Part shown: positions 34,642-46,822 of the stretch, piece by piece
Position numbering within the stretch: the first letter of the stretch is position 1
Layout: every line of letters starts with the position of its first letter
DNA from: Ceratodon purpureus
Taxonomy: Eukaryota; Streptophyta; Bryopsida; Pseudoditrichales; Ditrichaceae
Assembly: GCA_014871385.1 (NCBI GenBank)
Contig: CM026433.1
Span: 6,025,585 to 6,089,584 of the forward strand
DNA: 64,000 bases
Direction: 5' to 3'
Position numbers and translations under genes: made by a program
Notes under the pieces: generated by a model
Told to the model about the DNA's origin: nothing
Databases searched by the model: none
Seen by the model: only the letters and a program-made list of their open reading frames with translations

Positions 34642-35920
34642 CTTGAAATTCACATCAACCAATGACGCAAATCAATTCGACTCTAAACCTAAATCTCCAA
34701 CCATGCGTATTTCATGAACCCATGTGTAATACATCAGAGGTTCCATGGCCTGCATTCAGGCATAAAAAATCGAGTTTCATTTGACATATTACCCTCTGAC
34801 TGCATCCCCGTCTCGCCTGAAGCAATTGCCTCTACCGTGAACCCCATAGCAAGCCACAGGGAAACACCGCAAACTGCCTATAACCCTAAATGTCGCAATT
34901 TCAAGGTATGGAGTCCTTACCTGAGCATTGGTGCTTGGACACCCTGTAAAGCATTCTGCGCCCCCCGTCTGCTGTGAGCCCCCCTTCGACAACCTCGCCA
35001 AACGTTTCATCATTGCGAACGACAGTGGAAAATGTACCCTCGTAGAATGCCTGTTACCACCTCCGGGAATTTCTTCCTCTCGCACCACCCTAAAATCCTC
35101 GCCGCGTGATGATACCAGAGGTATCTGCTGCGTTCTGCTACCCCAAATGTGCCACGGCGATTCCACTTTGATGGTCGCGGCTGCGCAAGGAGCGTAGGCC
35201 CGTCCAGCAGCACAATCGCCCGGAGCACTCCTTCCTCCGATACCCCTTGCCCTCTAAACCAGGTCGCCAATTCCTCCTCAACTGAGACGCGCTCTGCACT
35301 CTTTGCTCTCCCGGAGATCGGCATGTATACTCCTTCCCCAGTACCTCTCCCGCCGCAAATTCCTTGGCCACGACCTTGCTACACCAGTGCATGCTCCAAG
35401 TGAAGATAATCTGCCGCCACCACAGCAACATGTACCCCAAGCTGCAGTCCATTTCCCCAGTCGCTTCACGGCCGAGTACTTCAGAACGTGGTGGTCACAA
35501 TCCGCAACGCCGCCTCCGCCCGCCAAAACCTCCGTCACGTAGTCCGGATGGCCTTCAAGAAACTAAAAACAATACCCTCACCCACAAACCCTGAGGGGTG
35601 GGAGAGGAAGCCCAAGCAAAGCGCGGGGGAGAGGAATCCAACAATTGGATGTCACATGAGTGGGGATGTCAACGACCTCGACCCGCTCCCCCGGTCACCA
35701 ACGGCCACGCCACAAATCACGCTGAGTCTCGGTAGCCCGGACGCCGCAAATCCCGGAAAGACCACACGTTCCTACGGCGCTCTAGAGGAGCCCCCGAAAT
35801 ACACGGAGGAGCGCACTCTAACCGACCTAGAAATTCAAATACGACTCTGCGAAATTCAAGAAAAATCTCATTCTCTTCTCCCTTCTACTGCCGACAACTC
35901 GGCAGTTCAATACCAACGCT
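34642..35920 (-). other. Possible 5' exons of the transposase gene and right end of the element
   Basis: A minus-strand frame running to 34921 (ESPWHIWGSRTQQIP through CPSTNAQ) ends at a good donor (CAG|GTAAGG). Its phase does not match the exon at 34641, so at least one small exon is missing from my model. A second frame at 35010-35324 (VEEELATWFRGQGVSEEGV) overlaps it in another phase. A possible terminal transposase start could not be chosen. No other gene is supported up to the right tip. Confidence 0.35.
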
Positions 35921-35989
35921 GATTCGCATGGCAAAGTGTCGCAAATCCACTTTCCCCTCGGTCCACGACCACATTTGGGTCGATGCATA

Positions 35990-35998
35990 CATTAAGGG
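35990..35998 (-). repeat. Right terminal inverted repeat of the piggyBac element
   Basis: CATTAAGGG precedes a TTAA at 35999-36002 and is the exact complement of the left tip. The sequence becomes AT-rich immediately beyond it. Confidence 0.75.
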
Positions 35999-36396
35999 TT
36001 AATGTGATCTGATTATATGGGTAGACAGACATTAGAGTCTTATGTGAGCATGACAGATAGAACAAGTAACGGTGATTTTAAGGTAGGACAACCAAAAACG
36101 ATGAAAATAAGGTAATTTGACCAAAAAAAAAGGAGTTAGAAAATAGGTGAAATTTTTTGAGATGAAGAATGCAAGTTGTTTTGTATTTATATTCTCCACA
36201 AATAATTATCAATAACTTTTCAAAGTGGAAATTTTGTCAAACCCCCTTCTTGTATACTATACTCTTTCTAACCTAAATGTGATGGTATCCCTTTCGACAC
36301 ATAAAAACACCTAAAACAGTTAATTAATATCACCAAAAACCGCACATAAGATTATTAAAAAAAAAACCTTGACATTATGTGGCATTGCAATCACTT

Positions 36397-36476
36397 AAAC
36401 TAGCTCATAGTCCACCAAAACTAGCTCATAATCACCCAAAACTAGCTCACAATCCACCACAACTAACTCATAGTCA
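36397..36476. repeat. Short tandem repeat, about 21-bp period, four copies
   Basis: AAACTAGCTCATAGTCCACC and close variants occur four times in a row. Non-coding. Confidence 0.7.
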
Positions 36477-38459
36477 TGCCTAAATTCTTCATTTTTGTCT
36501 ACCACTTCCCTATTTTATTGCAACTCTACTGCACCCCTTGAGGGCATTATCCGTTTTTGGTTTCTCTACTTTAAAACAAAAAATACAATATGGGTTTCAT
36601 CTTTATCTTAGAAATATAAATGTTGGCATTCAATGGTCGGGATCTCCATCTGGACGAAGCTCCTGACCTTATATTTATTTTATTTGGGACTATTCCGCAC
36701 ATTTGAAACTCCATTAACCCCTAAATTTGAAAAGAGCCCTAACATGGTCGATTTGAGTTTATTCAAGTTGTCAATTACTGAATAAAGATTGTAAGAAGTT
36801 GAATTTTTTTGGAGATCATGGTATTTTCCATTCCTTTTCAACAAGACCATTCATGTTTCAAAATTCCTCATGATTTAGGAGATATTTGCAATCAAAATTT
36901 ACAAACACTACTAATGCATCATGAAATTTGCCCAAAATTGCACTATATGCTCATTTGTCCTCAAAGTCTGCCTATAAGTAATTAGACCTCAGAAACTTCA
37001 AAAATTCACCTAGTATTGAGATTTTTTTTTTTCTCAAATTTTATTTTTTGAACATGTTAACAAAACTTTAAGGCATGATCTCACCGCTTGGATTTTGAAT
37101 CCAGTATTCCTCCATATGCCTATTTTACTATCAAAGATCGGCCTTTATATTTGAATTTCATCATACCTCTATGAGAAACATCAAGCATCTTTATATGTTT
37201 TATAGATTGTGTGAGGATAAAAGTGCATGGACATATTTCTAACCCATCTAGAAACAAGAATTCGAAGAGCCTCAAGTCCAATTTACTTTTGAAATTAATT
37301 TTTTGGCTCACGAAACACTCAAACCCATTTTGCAACAATAAAGAAAAAATTAATTAATTAATTAATTAATTAAAAAAAAATTCCAACTTTGAACATTACG
37401 ATCTTATAAACGGCAATAATTTTGAATTTAAGATTTGGAGTACAAGTACATGTACAAGTAATGTTCTAGATCCTATGGTTGTTTCTCCTCAATATGCATC
37501 GAAACTTGAAAACCTACACCTGAAAACTTACACCTTGTATTGAAAGAGGCTAGTTCTGAGGGGTTATGTCAGTTATGAGACCTTTTCAACTTAGAAGTGA
37601 ATTTTTAAAATTTGCATTTTCCAAGGCAAATGATTTGTATTAAAAGGCATAGTTTTTTTATACATGATTTCTTGAAAGTACATTATTTCAAGATGAAATT
37701 TTGCTTTCTTTTTAATTATGCATAAGTATTCCATGCAACTTGCCAAGAAAATAAAAAGACCACTCAATGTAATAAAAGGAATAAAATTAAGTTAAATAAT
37801 TCAATCTCAAATATCTTGTACTTATATTTTAAGGCATAGACAAAACACATTATTAAATTTATTTTGTTTGCAAATCCCTTAAAGGACGAAGGGGTATTTC
37901 CACAGTTTTTCAGTACCTACATTGCCATTCTTGCATTTTCCAAAGTGAGACAAATTTGAGAATCACCATAAGCAATTTAACCGTAAGATCTTTGAAAGTA
38001 GTGAGCTACCAAAATTTGTATAAAATTTTGGGTTTTGAGAAGTCACGGATTGGAAGATGATAACATGTGAAGTTTAGAAGATTAGTGAATTTTTGAAATA
38101 CTAACAGTGAGTTTCTGAGTTTGACTGAAAATCGCTAATTCAAAAATTTATAAAAACTTGGCAACTAAAGCTAATTCTCTTTTCTAGTATGTTAGGAACA
38201 TGCACAATTTTTTAAAGATTTTTTCGAGTTAACAACTTGAAGAAAATGGGTTTCACATAAGCGTCACTCTGAATTTCATTTATTTCAACATGGCACTTTT
38301 TGCAAAATTCAAAAGGATTTTTGATAAATCCAAAACGGTGAAGCCATAAAAGAGTGGTCATACAAGCATTCCTAAAAAAAAAAATGCTAAAAAAAAAAAT
38401 CTACAAGGAGAGATATTCATTACAGTTTTCAATGTGCTCAAAGTCATTAAGGGAAAAAT

Positions 38460-38660
38460 GGGGTCTCCAACGGGCCTTGTAAGATAGCCCGAAGGTAGGT
38501 GAATTGCTGCCCGCTGACACCTCTTTGCGAAATCTCATTGGTGGATATCCTGCCCGCTGACAACAAAATTGGTCTCCAACGGGCCATTGGTGCGAGCAGG
38601 TAAAGTGCACGGGCATGGCCAAATTTTGAGGCACGGATTCCGACCAAAGGCCCGTTGGAA
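38460..38660. repeat. Mixed direct and inverted short repeats
   Basis: GGTCTCCAACGGGCC occurs near 38462 and 38571, its complement core GGCCCGTTGGA near 38650, and TGCCCGCTGACA near 38507 and 38550. This GC-rich island of about 200 bp stands out in AT-rich DNA and may be a fragment of a transposon end. Confidence 0.5.
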
Positions 38661-39535
38661 CCTCAAAAAAATTTCCCCTAATGTTTGGTTGAAACATTTT
38701 CACTGTAGAAACACTAACTTTTATACCCTTTGAATGACACAAAGGGTAGGCAAATTCTGCCAATAGAGTATTGGCGTTCCATTGTACATAAATAACTCTC
38801 ATGGGCTGCTGCAAAAACCATCATCGCTAATCCTGATGTACATGAGGAGGAGAAGGAGAAGCTACATTATTAGAATTGTGATTTTGTTTGGACATAAGAT
38901 CTTGTTATGTTGTCAGAATATCTTCTTCACATTCAATACACCTGGAATTAGCTATTGGGGAGAAATACAATATAACCAGTATATTACTGCCTTTTGGCTT
39001 CATTAATCGGTTGGGCTTTAAACCTAGCCGGTTGGAATCGCTTTCTTGATTTTTTAATCAGCCAATTTCTGTTGTTTTGGTAAGTTGGATTTTTTTATTT
39101 ATTTTTCCTACATTTATATTTTTCAAACAGTTGAAATCCAAATATTTTCCACTTATTTCAATGGATTTCAAATTTTCCACTTTTTTAAAAGGCTACCTAA
39201 ATCATAATGCAAAGACCTCAATCGAATAATAACAAAAAATATATGAATTATCTTTAGCAGGATTTAAACCTGGTATTGTCCTTCACCATTTGAAGGCCAA
39301 AGATTGAGCCTTTATAAAATACAAAGACCAAAACTTTTCAAAGTTTTGAGCTTTTATATTTCAAAGATGCTACCTATCTATAAAATAAAAAATGAACATG
39401 CCACAAGAGAAAAAGAATGAAGAAAAAAACACAATCATTAAAACAAGAAGAAAAAAGTGAAGTAGAAAAAAAAATAAAAATTTTAAACAAATGAAAGAAA
39501 GAGTCTGACAATCTTCATCAAAATATTGGAGCTTT

Positions 39536-41330
39536 TTAGTAACATTTTAACCACTCAAATACAATTCTGAGGTTAGAAAATAAACACCTAAATTTTGTGG
39601 AATTTTTCCTCAAAGCCACAACCTCAATTAGAACACCATTAGCACCTTCTCTAGAACCTTCTAAGGCAATTCGAAGCAAACTATCAAAGTTTTTTATTCC
39701 TAATTTATTTCTAAACTTATTTTTAATCATGTTTTCAATGAAAAAAACCCTTTTACATGTGGCACTACCAATACATTGGACTTAAGCAATTTCAGCCAAT
39801 ACCAACAAATTTTCATACTTCAATTGCAATGTGGCATTCCAAGTGATCATTCCCCACAAATCTTTAAATGTTTTATCACACCATTCAGTTAAAGATTAGA
39901 TCTTAAAGACAAAGAATTCCTTATCTTTTGAGGTTTGATGAGAGTGGCATAATTTTACTCCTCACATTCCTCTCTACACCATATTGCCCAATGAGAGCTT
40001 CAATTTTTTCACAACCCCATTGAGCCAATCTCACTTACCTAGAAGGCATGTTAGTAGGATTTAAAACCTTAAAATTGCTCACGATATCATTGTTTTCAAA
40101 CGTAGACTCCAAAGCATCAATTAAGGCCTCACTAAATTGTTTTGGGAACAACAAAGCCTCTTCTAAATCTCTACCATGTGCATCTTTAATCATCAATACT
40201 AGGAAATCTACTTCCTCTAATTTGAGTTGCAAAGCGCCTCATGTATCCACCAAATGGTCCAAATTTTGGCAAAACATGGAAATTAGTCTCCTCATTAAAG
40301 GTTATAGCATTCAAATCACGGTGTTCATCAAGAAACAATATTTTAATTTGAGTGATTTCAGTCTAAATTATGAAACCAACACTAGATATATCTACAAACT
40401 TTGCTTGAAAGAGTTTGGAAAGCATGGTAAGACAATGTAAAATATCAGCCAGAAAATATAGAGAATACAACAATTTGAAGCCCCTCAACTTCTTATACAA
40501 ATTAGAAAATTCATCCTCAATCTTTCTCTTTCTAGGAGTATCTCTCAAGTATGTTAATACACTCTCTAAACTATCACATAAGCTGGTTATTACTTGCCAT
40601 TTAGACAACCACCTAATTTTCGTAAACCTTTTCAAAACCTTCTTTGAATCAAACAAATCTTCTTGCAACTTCTGTAAACAAACCTTCCTTAGACTAGACT
40701 TTTTAAAGTGGGATGCCAAAGTTCATTAAATCATCAATTTTGAGTTCCTAACTCTATCTAAGATTTTTTTTTACAAAACTTTAGATATACAAAAAGCATT
40801 TTTGCACATGCATTTTCATCATGATAAAGCTTAGTGGTTATGTTTGCATTTACTAATACAAGCATCTCACACAAAGATGAAATCTTACAATAACTAATTG
40901 TTTCTTTACCCAAAAAGTATGATGCCTTAAAAAAAAGAGACAAAACAGCTTCATCATAAGCTTTATTATTTGTTGCCACCATTTTCTCCATAGTTTTTTT
41001 TCCCTTTTTGTTCAACCCACACATAGTTTTTATGTTCTTATGATTTCCCATAATCTTGAAATGCAAATTTTTTTACATTAATGAAGCCAGTCTTGGCAAA
41101 AACATTCCTTCCTCCATCTTTTTTAGAGATTTTACAAAAGACTCTCCTTCTTCATAGTTAATTTCAATCCAATCAAACATTGTATACTAACTAGTATCTT
41201 TCCAATTTTCTCTAGCAATTTCCAACTTACTTTTCTCATTTTTTGAATTAGAGCATTTGGAGTTAGAACTTTGAAGAGAGTGAGACTCATGATTGTCGTC
41301 TCCCTCTCTTCCAACCCTAAACAATAAGGC
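39536..41330 (-). pseudogene. Decayed hAT-like (DUF4371/ZNF862-type) transposase
   Basis: Reading minus-strand frames from 41.3 to 39.5 kb gives broken pieces of a hAT-related transposase: ALIQKMRKVSWKLLEKIGKI, then KAYDEAVLSLFFKASYFLGK, then KRFTKIRWLSKWQVITSLCD (matching the RWLS core of the family), then LLYSLYFLADILHCLTMLSKLFQ. The C-terminus-like FRNKLGIKNFDSLLRIALEG resembles the hAT dimerisation region. The order is right for one gene, but stops and frame changes separate the parts. The copy is inactive. No terminal repeats or 8-bp target duplication were identified. Confidence 0.65.
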
Positions 41331-41508
41331 TTGCAAAGTTCTTTGTCTCTTTACCATAGACTATAGTGCACAACAAAAACAACCAAAATCCCAAAAAAAA
41401 CAAAGTCACATACTTACTCAAACACACAAGAAAATGCCCTTTGTCCTATTCTCGTTTGCTTCACATTCTTTTAAATGGAAGCAATAGAATCTCAGAGGGG
41501 AAGGATAA

Positions 41509-43731
41509 TTATATTGGGCCTTTCAAAATTTCAAGGCTCCAATAATGTGCGAAACAAGCTTGAAGGGCTTGAAATTTTTGCTTTGTCTCTTCTTCATTGT
41601 CACTATTAAGAGTTGCTTGACTTAGTGATTCGATTTCATGCATCATGTTGAACGCCTTCTCACGCATAACACCAATCGAAAGAGCCTCCTCCCTTGGTAC
41701 ATCCGGTTGAGTTGGAGTCATAAGCTCCATGTCTTCCATATTGATTTGTGGAGGCAATGGTTCCTGAACCACTTCATTTTCTTTGAGTCTTTCAAAAAAT
41801 ACCTTCACAATCGATTGCAGACCAAGTATGTGCTTGCAAGTGCAGACTTTACTGGGATAATCGCAATAATGTGATTTCAATGAAACACTATACTATAAGT
41901 TAAGAGAAGTCTCACTCTTGCATTGAAAGAGGAGATGTTCCTCATCAACAACCTTGAAGCTTCCATAGGACAAGATTGATAAGCCTTCAAAATTTGTTTT
42001 ACTCCTTTCAATCGACGTCTATAATCCTTGTCATTCCATTTCTTTATATATCGTTCCAAATTAGCTACAAGATCAAAAAATAGAGACTTACTTAAACGTT
42101 GAGTCATTCGCAGTTGACTCATTAATGTGGGTTGGCCCACACGAGTGCCATCCTTGGCACTACCAACAATTGCCACTATAAGGTCTCTTAGCGACCGGTT
42201 CATTTTTCCCTGTAAAAAGATGTATTTAATCAACTTCGAATGTCTTTCGATTTAGTTAATTAGTTGTATCCATACTCCTTTAAGCAAATAATTTCCAAAA
42301 TCGAGGCTACAACCTTCTCAAGGACAATCAATTCCGGCCCATTCGGAAATCACATATTTGGCAAAGGTCGGGATGTATTGAAATTCAACACAATTTTTTT
42401 TTAAATTCTCATAAAAATGGTCTTTACTAGAGCAAAACATTAAAACATGTAATACACTCCACATCCGACAATTGTCCTCATTAGATACTTTGGTTAACAA
42501 ATTCTCACTCCATGCCTTCATGACATGGAAGTGACACAAGAAAACTTGTCCACCAATTCATCTTTTGGTACCCTCTTCATAAATTCAACAATGAACATCA
42601 TTACTTCATAGTATGTAAAACCCTTTGAATAACATTCAAAGATGGCTTGTGTTTGTCAATGATGATTGCGGAGAGTTTAACCTCTCCGAATGATCCAAGC
42701 ACATGAAATAATGCTATCTTTATGGCTAGACCCTCATGTCCCTCTTTAACATCATTACTTCATAGTATATAAAAACCGGAATTTCAATTCCATCTTAGTT
42801 TTGTACAATTGCCGCATAAAAATGCAAACCATATTCATTTGTTTTGAATATAGAATCCAAGGCCATAGAATTATTACCTGAAAATTGTAGGGCCAATTTC
42901 CGCATGAAATCATCTTATATAACTACCACAAATGGTCTTTTCTTGGGGTCTTCATTCTTGAGTGCATACGTTTGATGGTACAAAATCCTATCTTGAGCTT
43001 GTAAATTCATAATCTCAATTTGTGCCGCATCCCAATCGTCTTTCCGAAGTGCATCTACACACACTCAATCAAAAATTTGTATAAAAATGAAAACATAAAC
43101 ATGAATAATTTTAAAAAAAAATGAAAACATAAAAATGAAGAATTTAAATCAAATTCAAATACTCAATACAATTCATAACTTCACCAAAAAAGAATATGGA
43201 AAAAAAAATTAAATACTGTTGATTCTTAAAGAAAATGCATAGATTTGTACTTTTTTTATGACAAAAAATCTATATGTAGCACGTTTTATCTTTAGTATAC
43301 TTTGTGAAAATCTCTTTTGAGCTTCAACTGACGTTGCTTCAATGGCCCTTGGTAAAAGCATGAACTTTAAGTTCTCTACAACATATACAATAATATAAAG
43401 GTGCACCGGTACAAAGAAAAGATCGGAATTGGAACCCGAAGTGTGACTACTATGTTTGCTATGAATAAAGATCCTTGATTTTTCCAACAAAAGAAAAAGT
43501 TAAAGGACGATACGATCACCAAATTTTCAAGGTCATTAATAGGCCCAAGAATATCATGAGAATTACGATTAGTTTTTGTCCTTGCAAACTCATAAATAAT
43601 GTTGTCTTTTTCAAAGAATGAAAGAACATAAGCAAGAAAAGTATCTGTAGGTGTAGGTTTCTTGAGATTATGTGCGCTTGTAAATCCCACGTGCTTCTTG
43701 AACGCCTTCCATACTTCAGCATCTTCTCCAT
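41509..43731 (-). pseudogene. Decayed MULE-type transposase with SWIM zinc finger
   Basis: On the minus strand, pieces appear in order. One near 43.7-43.4 kb (VGFTSAHNLKKPTPTDTFL) is followed by MCHFHVMKAWSENLLTKVS near 42.5 kb, a typical MULE transposase CxFHxxxAW motif. Next comes a helical part near 42.2-41.9 kb, and last a SWIM-type zinc finger near 41.87 kb (KSHYCDYPSKVCTCKHILGL). The arrangement matches Mutator-like transposases related to FAR1. Stops, frame changes and AT-rich decay make it a pseudogene. It lies beside and on the same strand as the hAT-like remnant, which may reflect nested insertion. Confidence 0.62.
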
Positions 43732-46433
43732 TCCAAAGTTGCCTTGGATATTGGCAATCTAACCATCAAACTATAGCGTTTTTTGCTTTCTTTTAAATCT
43801 CAAATGTCTTTAGTACTAAGAAGAGGGTTGTCAATTATCTCCTTTGTTGTTTCTTTGTACTTTGGTAAGCCCGCTGTAAAGAAACGTGTCTGGATTTTAT
43901 CTTCACCTTTATTGAATATTAAATTTACAACACTTCCTGAAGCATTTTCGACCCACACAAATATGTTTGGACGATTCACCTTGACATCAATAACAATCTA
44001 ATTTGAGATTGTTGCAAATGCTTAATTTAATTCACGAAGAAGCACCCTATTAACCGTTAAAAACTTTTAGTGTTTCCAGAGCTGAAACTGCTAAAAACAC
44101 ACTTCTACCAATAGTAACTTACTGTTATTCTAAATATCAAAAACACACCTCTACCAATAGTAACTTACTGTTATTCTAAATATCAAAAACACACCTCTAC
44201 CAATAGTAACTTACTGTTATTCTAAATATCAAAGGTCGAAGATTAAACTTCAAAGATCAAAAATAAATATCATAGATTGAAGATTGGTCTTATTGTTTTG
44301 CCAAAAAAACAAAGTATAAATGAAAAGGAATTTCACTGTAGATGTGAGAATTAGTCTTAAACAAATGCCATAATATGGTGTTGGTAAACAACATAAGCCA
44401 CAGTAAAAGTGCATTATTAAAAAATGCTGATAATGAATTTAAAGACCATATTACAGAGGACGTTATCCATTTCATAAGAGATTTAAAAATGAAAAACCTA
44501 TACGATGAAAGTAATGTTGAGCTTTTTCAACTATAAACTAACCATGAATTTTTGGGAGGCAAAGATCCTATCAACATTATCAAATCATTTTGAAAATAGG
44601 TGTTTTCTATACCAAATGGAATAAAACAAGTAATTAACATTGCTCAAGATAAAATATTTACTAAAAAGAAATATGAAGAAGATTTTTCCAAAATTATTGA
44701 GGTGTAAGATTCATCTATTTTTTGCAAAAATAACATACTTATTGGAATGGTTCTTTTTAACATTCTTGATTAAAAAACATGTCAAATTCTCTTAAGGGAT
44801 TTAAATCTAACATATACAAATGCTCGGAGGTAGTATTCCTAGAGGCAAAAATAAAGAAGGTGCAAAGATGTATGGATGGAGATACATTGTAGAAACAAAT
44901 GATTTTGGAGAATAATCTCATAGTGATAGATCAAAACAAAATGCAATTTATGAATATTCTAAAGAAAGTTCTACTTAAATTTTTTATATTATACATATAA
45001 ATCACATTAAGGAATATCATTGAGGATGATATCATCTTTGTTTTTAGAATTAAGAAAAGTTAATTCTACATATCAAATGTGTGTGATTGCAATTATTATA
45101 AGATATCAAATTTTCAAAATTTTTAAAGGATAAAGAAGAATAGTCTTGTCAAATAGAATGGCACTTTCAATTGTAAGAAGTAAGTTCACCATTTAATCTA
45201 TGTACTCTCTGATATAGTGTAACTTATAAATGGCATGCTTAATTTCATCATTATCCATCTTGGTGAATTTAACTCTAAATAGTTACTACCATTTGCCTCT
45301 AGTGCTTTGAATAGAAGATGATTGCATCTTTACGTTTCCATTAGGCTAGCATTTCAAAATGGAAGGAGCCATAATCACCCAATTCAACAATGTAGTATAG
45401 CCAAAAACAAAACGCTAATAGGAAAAAAAGAAATCCTAAAATTCACTTTGGAAAAAGTAAAAACACTTAAAATATAAAGTCAGAGAGAGAAACACAAAAT
45501 AGAATCCTTGTGCTCATATCCTAAAAGTATCTTTAAATGATCATAATCTATATTCCATTCCGCTTAGGAATTTATCAAGAAGACAAACCAAGTTGTATAT
45601 AAATATCTTTGCTATTTTTAATTATTACTTTTTGTATCAATTTTTATTGTATGTATCTTTATTTTTTATTAGAAAAATATACTCAGCAGTACAAGTCCTA
45701 TTAGTTTTCCGATAATCCACTTAGCTTAAAAGAGTAACAAACTGCTTACTAGTGCTCACTAGCCGATGCCATGCTATGTCCAATTTCTAGGTATATTTCC
45801 AATGGCACGACTGTCGACAAGATTGTAATTAAGATAAGTTATGAAACATGGAGGAGCACAATAAAGTCGACCAAAAATGTGCTTTAAAGCTATTTGTTAC
45901 TTTCAGTTTTTTGCAAAAATTGTACAAAAGTGATGGAAAGATGTTATTGAAGTTAATTTTTTTTGCTAATATAGATTCTCAACTTGTTTTTCTAAAACTT
46001 AGAATTTTTTTGTGCAAAGTAGATACTTTAAAGTTATTGTATAAGGGCTTCAAATCCAAGCAAAGTGAATGCAATCATTCGAAAAAGTGACTGGAAAGGA
46101 ACAAATACTTTTTGTCAGTTTTTTTCACCGAACATTTTTTTTTTAATTTTTTTTATAAAAAGTTGGAAAAAACATCTTCTAAAGACAATAGAAGGCACCA
46201 AATGAAGAATTAGAGATGTAGTTCAATACTACCGGGCACTAGTGCTTGGAAGCTCCACACTATAAGGAGGAAAAGAAGGAAAAGATTTTGGAAAAGTCGA
46301 TTTTCATGATTTAGAACTAATGGTCAAATTAAGTTTCAATTAAGCATGTTCTTTTGATGTAGATACATGTGAGAAAACTTATGACATTCTAAAAAGTGAC
46401 TAAAGTGCTCAAAAGCTGCATAAAAATGTTCTA
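43732..46433. other. AT-rich DNA without supported genes
   Basis: Highly AT-rich with low-complexity runs and scattered short frames. A 46-bp tandem triplication at 44094-44231 is listed separately. Short frames such as 45848-46090 (+) have no recognisable motif. Confidence 0.5.
44094..44231. repeat. 46-bp unit repeated three times in tandem
   Basis: The unit begins AAAACACAC and includes CTACCAATAGTAACTTAC and TTATTCTAAATATC. The three copies fill 138 bp and differ by one or two bases, so the duplication is recent. Confidence 0.9.
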
Positions 46434-46820
46434 AGGTAGACACATCTATACCTGACCGGCTCTCCATAACTGATCAGTATCTAATTCTGACAAGTTTTTA
46501 GATGTAGAATTTTGGGAGATCTAAAAGAAAGTATAGAGCATGATTGGTAAGAAGGGAACCATATGAGAATATTCTGGTAGTAATAGAGTGATCAAGTTTT
46601 GGTGTCATGGTGGTCGGCTTTAGGTGGACCTACATATGGTTTATATGTATTACACAAAAAATGGCTTTAAAATTTCATAGTAAATTGAAGTAAACATGAA
46701 ATTTAAAGTTGCATTCCTCCTTGAACCTATTTCCCCTTCAAGGAAAAATCTCCCTCAACTTATACACCTCCAATATTAGTGGGAAATCTCTTAATTGGTC
46801 GTCTTTAGATGCGTCTACCT
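46434..46820. mobile_element. MITE copy 2, about 387 bp, reverse orientation to copy 1
   Basis: The left end starts AGGTAGACACATCTATACC and the right end complements it imperfectly (AGATGCGTCTACCT). TA flanks both ends (46432-46433 and 46821-46822). Much of the interior matches 8406-8812 on the opposite strand, including the stretch around CTTGAAGGGGAAATAGG. The two copies appear roughly 75-85% alike by eye. The ends are more diverged than those of copy 1, suggesting an older insertion. Confidence 0.75.
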
Positions 46821-46822
46821 TA

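Larger units (their letters stand above)
24634..35998 (-). mobile_element. Large piggyBac element, about 11.4 kb, with cargo genes
   Basis: The left end reads TTAA|CCCTTAATG (TTAA at 24630-24633) and the right end CATTAAGGG|TTAA (TTAA at 35999-36002). A TTAA target duplication and ends starting CCC(T) are the hallmarks of piggyBac transposons. Beyond 9 bp the inverted repeat is imperfect. The sequence CGATGCAT close to the right tip (35981-35988) recurs near the left end (about 24758) followed by TCAAGGG, like a subterminal repeat. Base composition switches from AT-rich outside to GC-rich inside at both boundaries. The interior holds a piggyBac transposase gene with catalytic residues, a two-B3-domain gene, an acidic small ORF and unresolved exon-like frames, mostly on the minus strand. 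Typical piggyBacs are 2-4 kb, so this one is unusually large. Alternative: a smaller element with host genes caught between unrelated TTAA sites. Confidence 0.78.
36003..39535. other. AT-rich flank right of the piggyBac element
   Basis: Strongly AT-rich, with many short poly-A and poly-T tracts and a TTAA-rich run near 37350-37372 (ATTA repeats). No gene is supported. It appears continuous in composition with the left flank at 23.2-24.6 kb, as expected if the piggyBac element split one AT-rich region. Confidence 0.5.
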
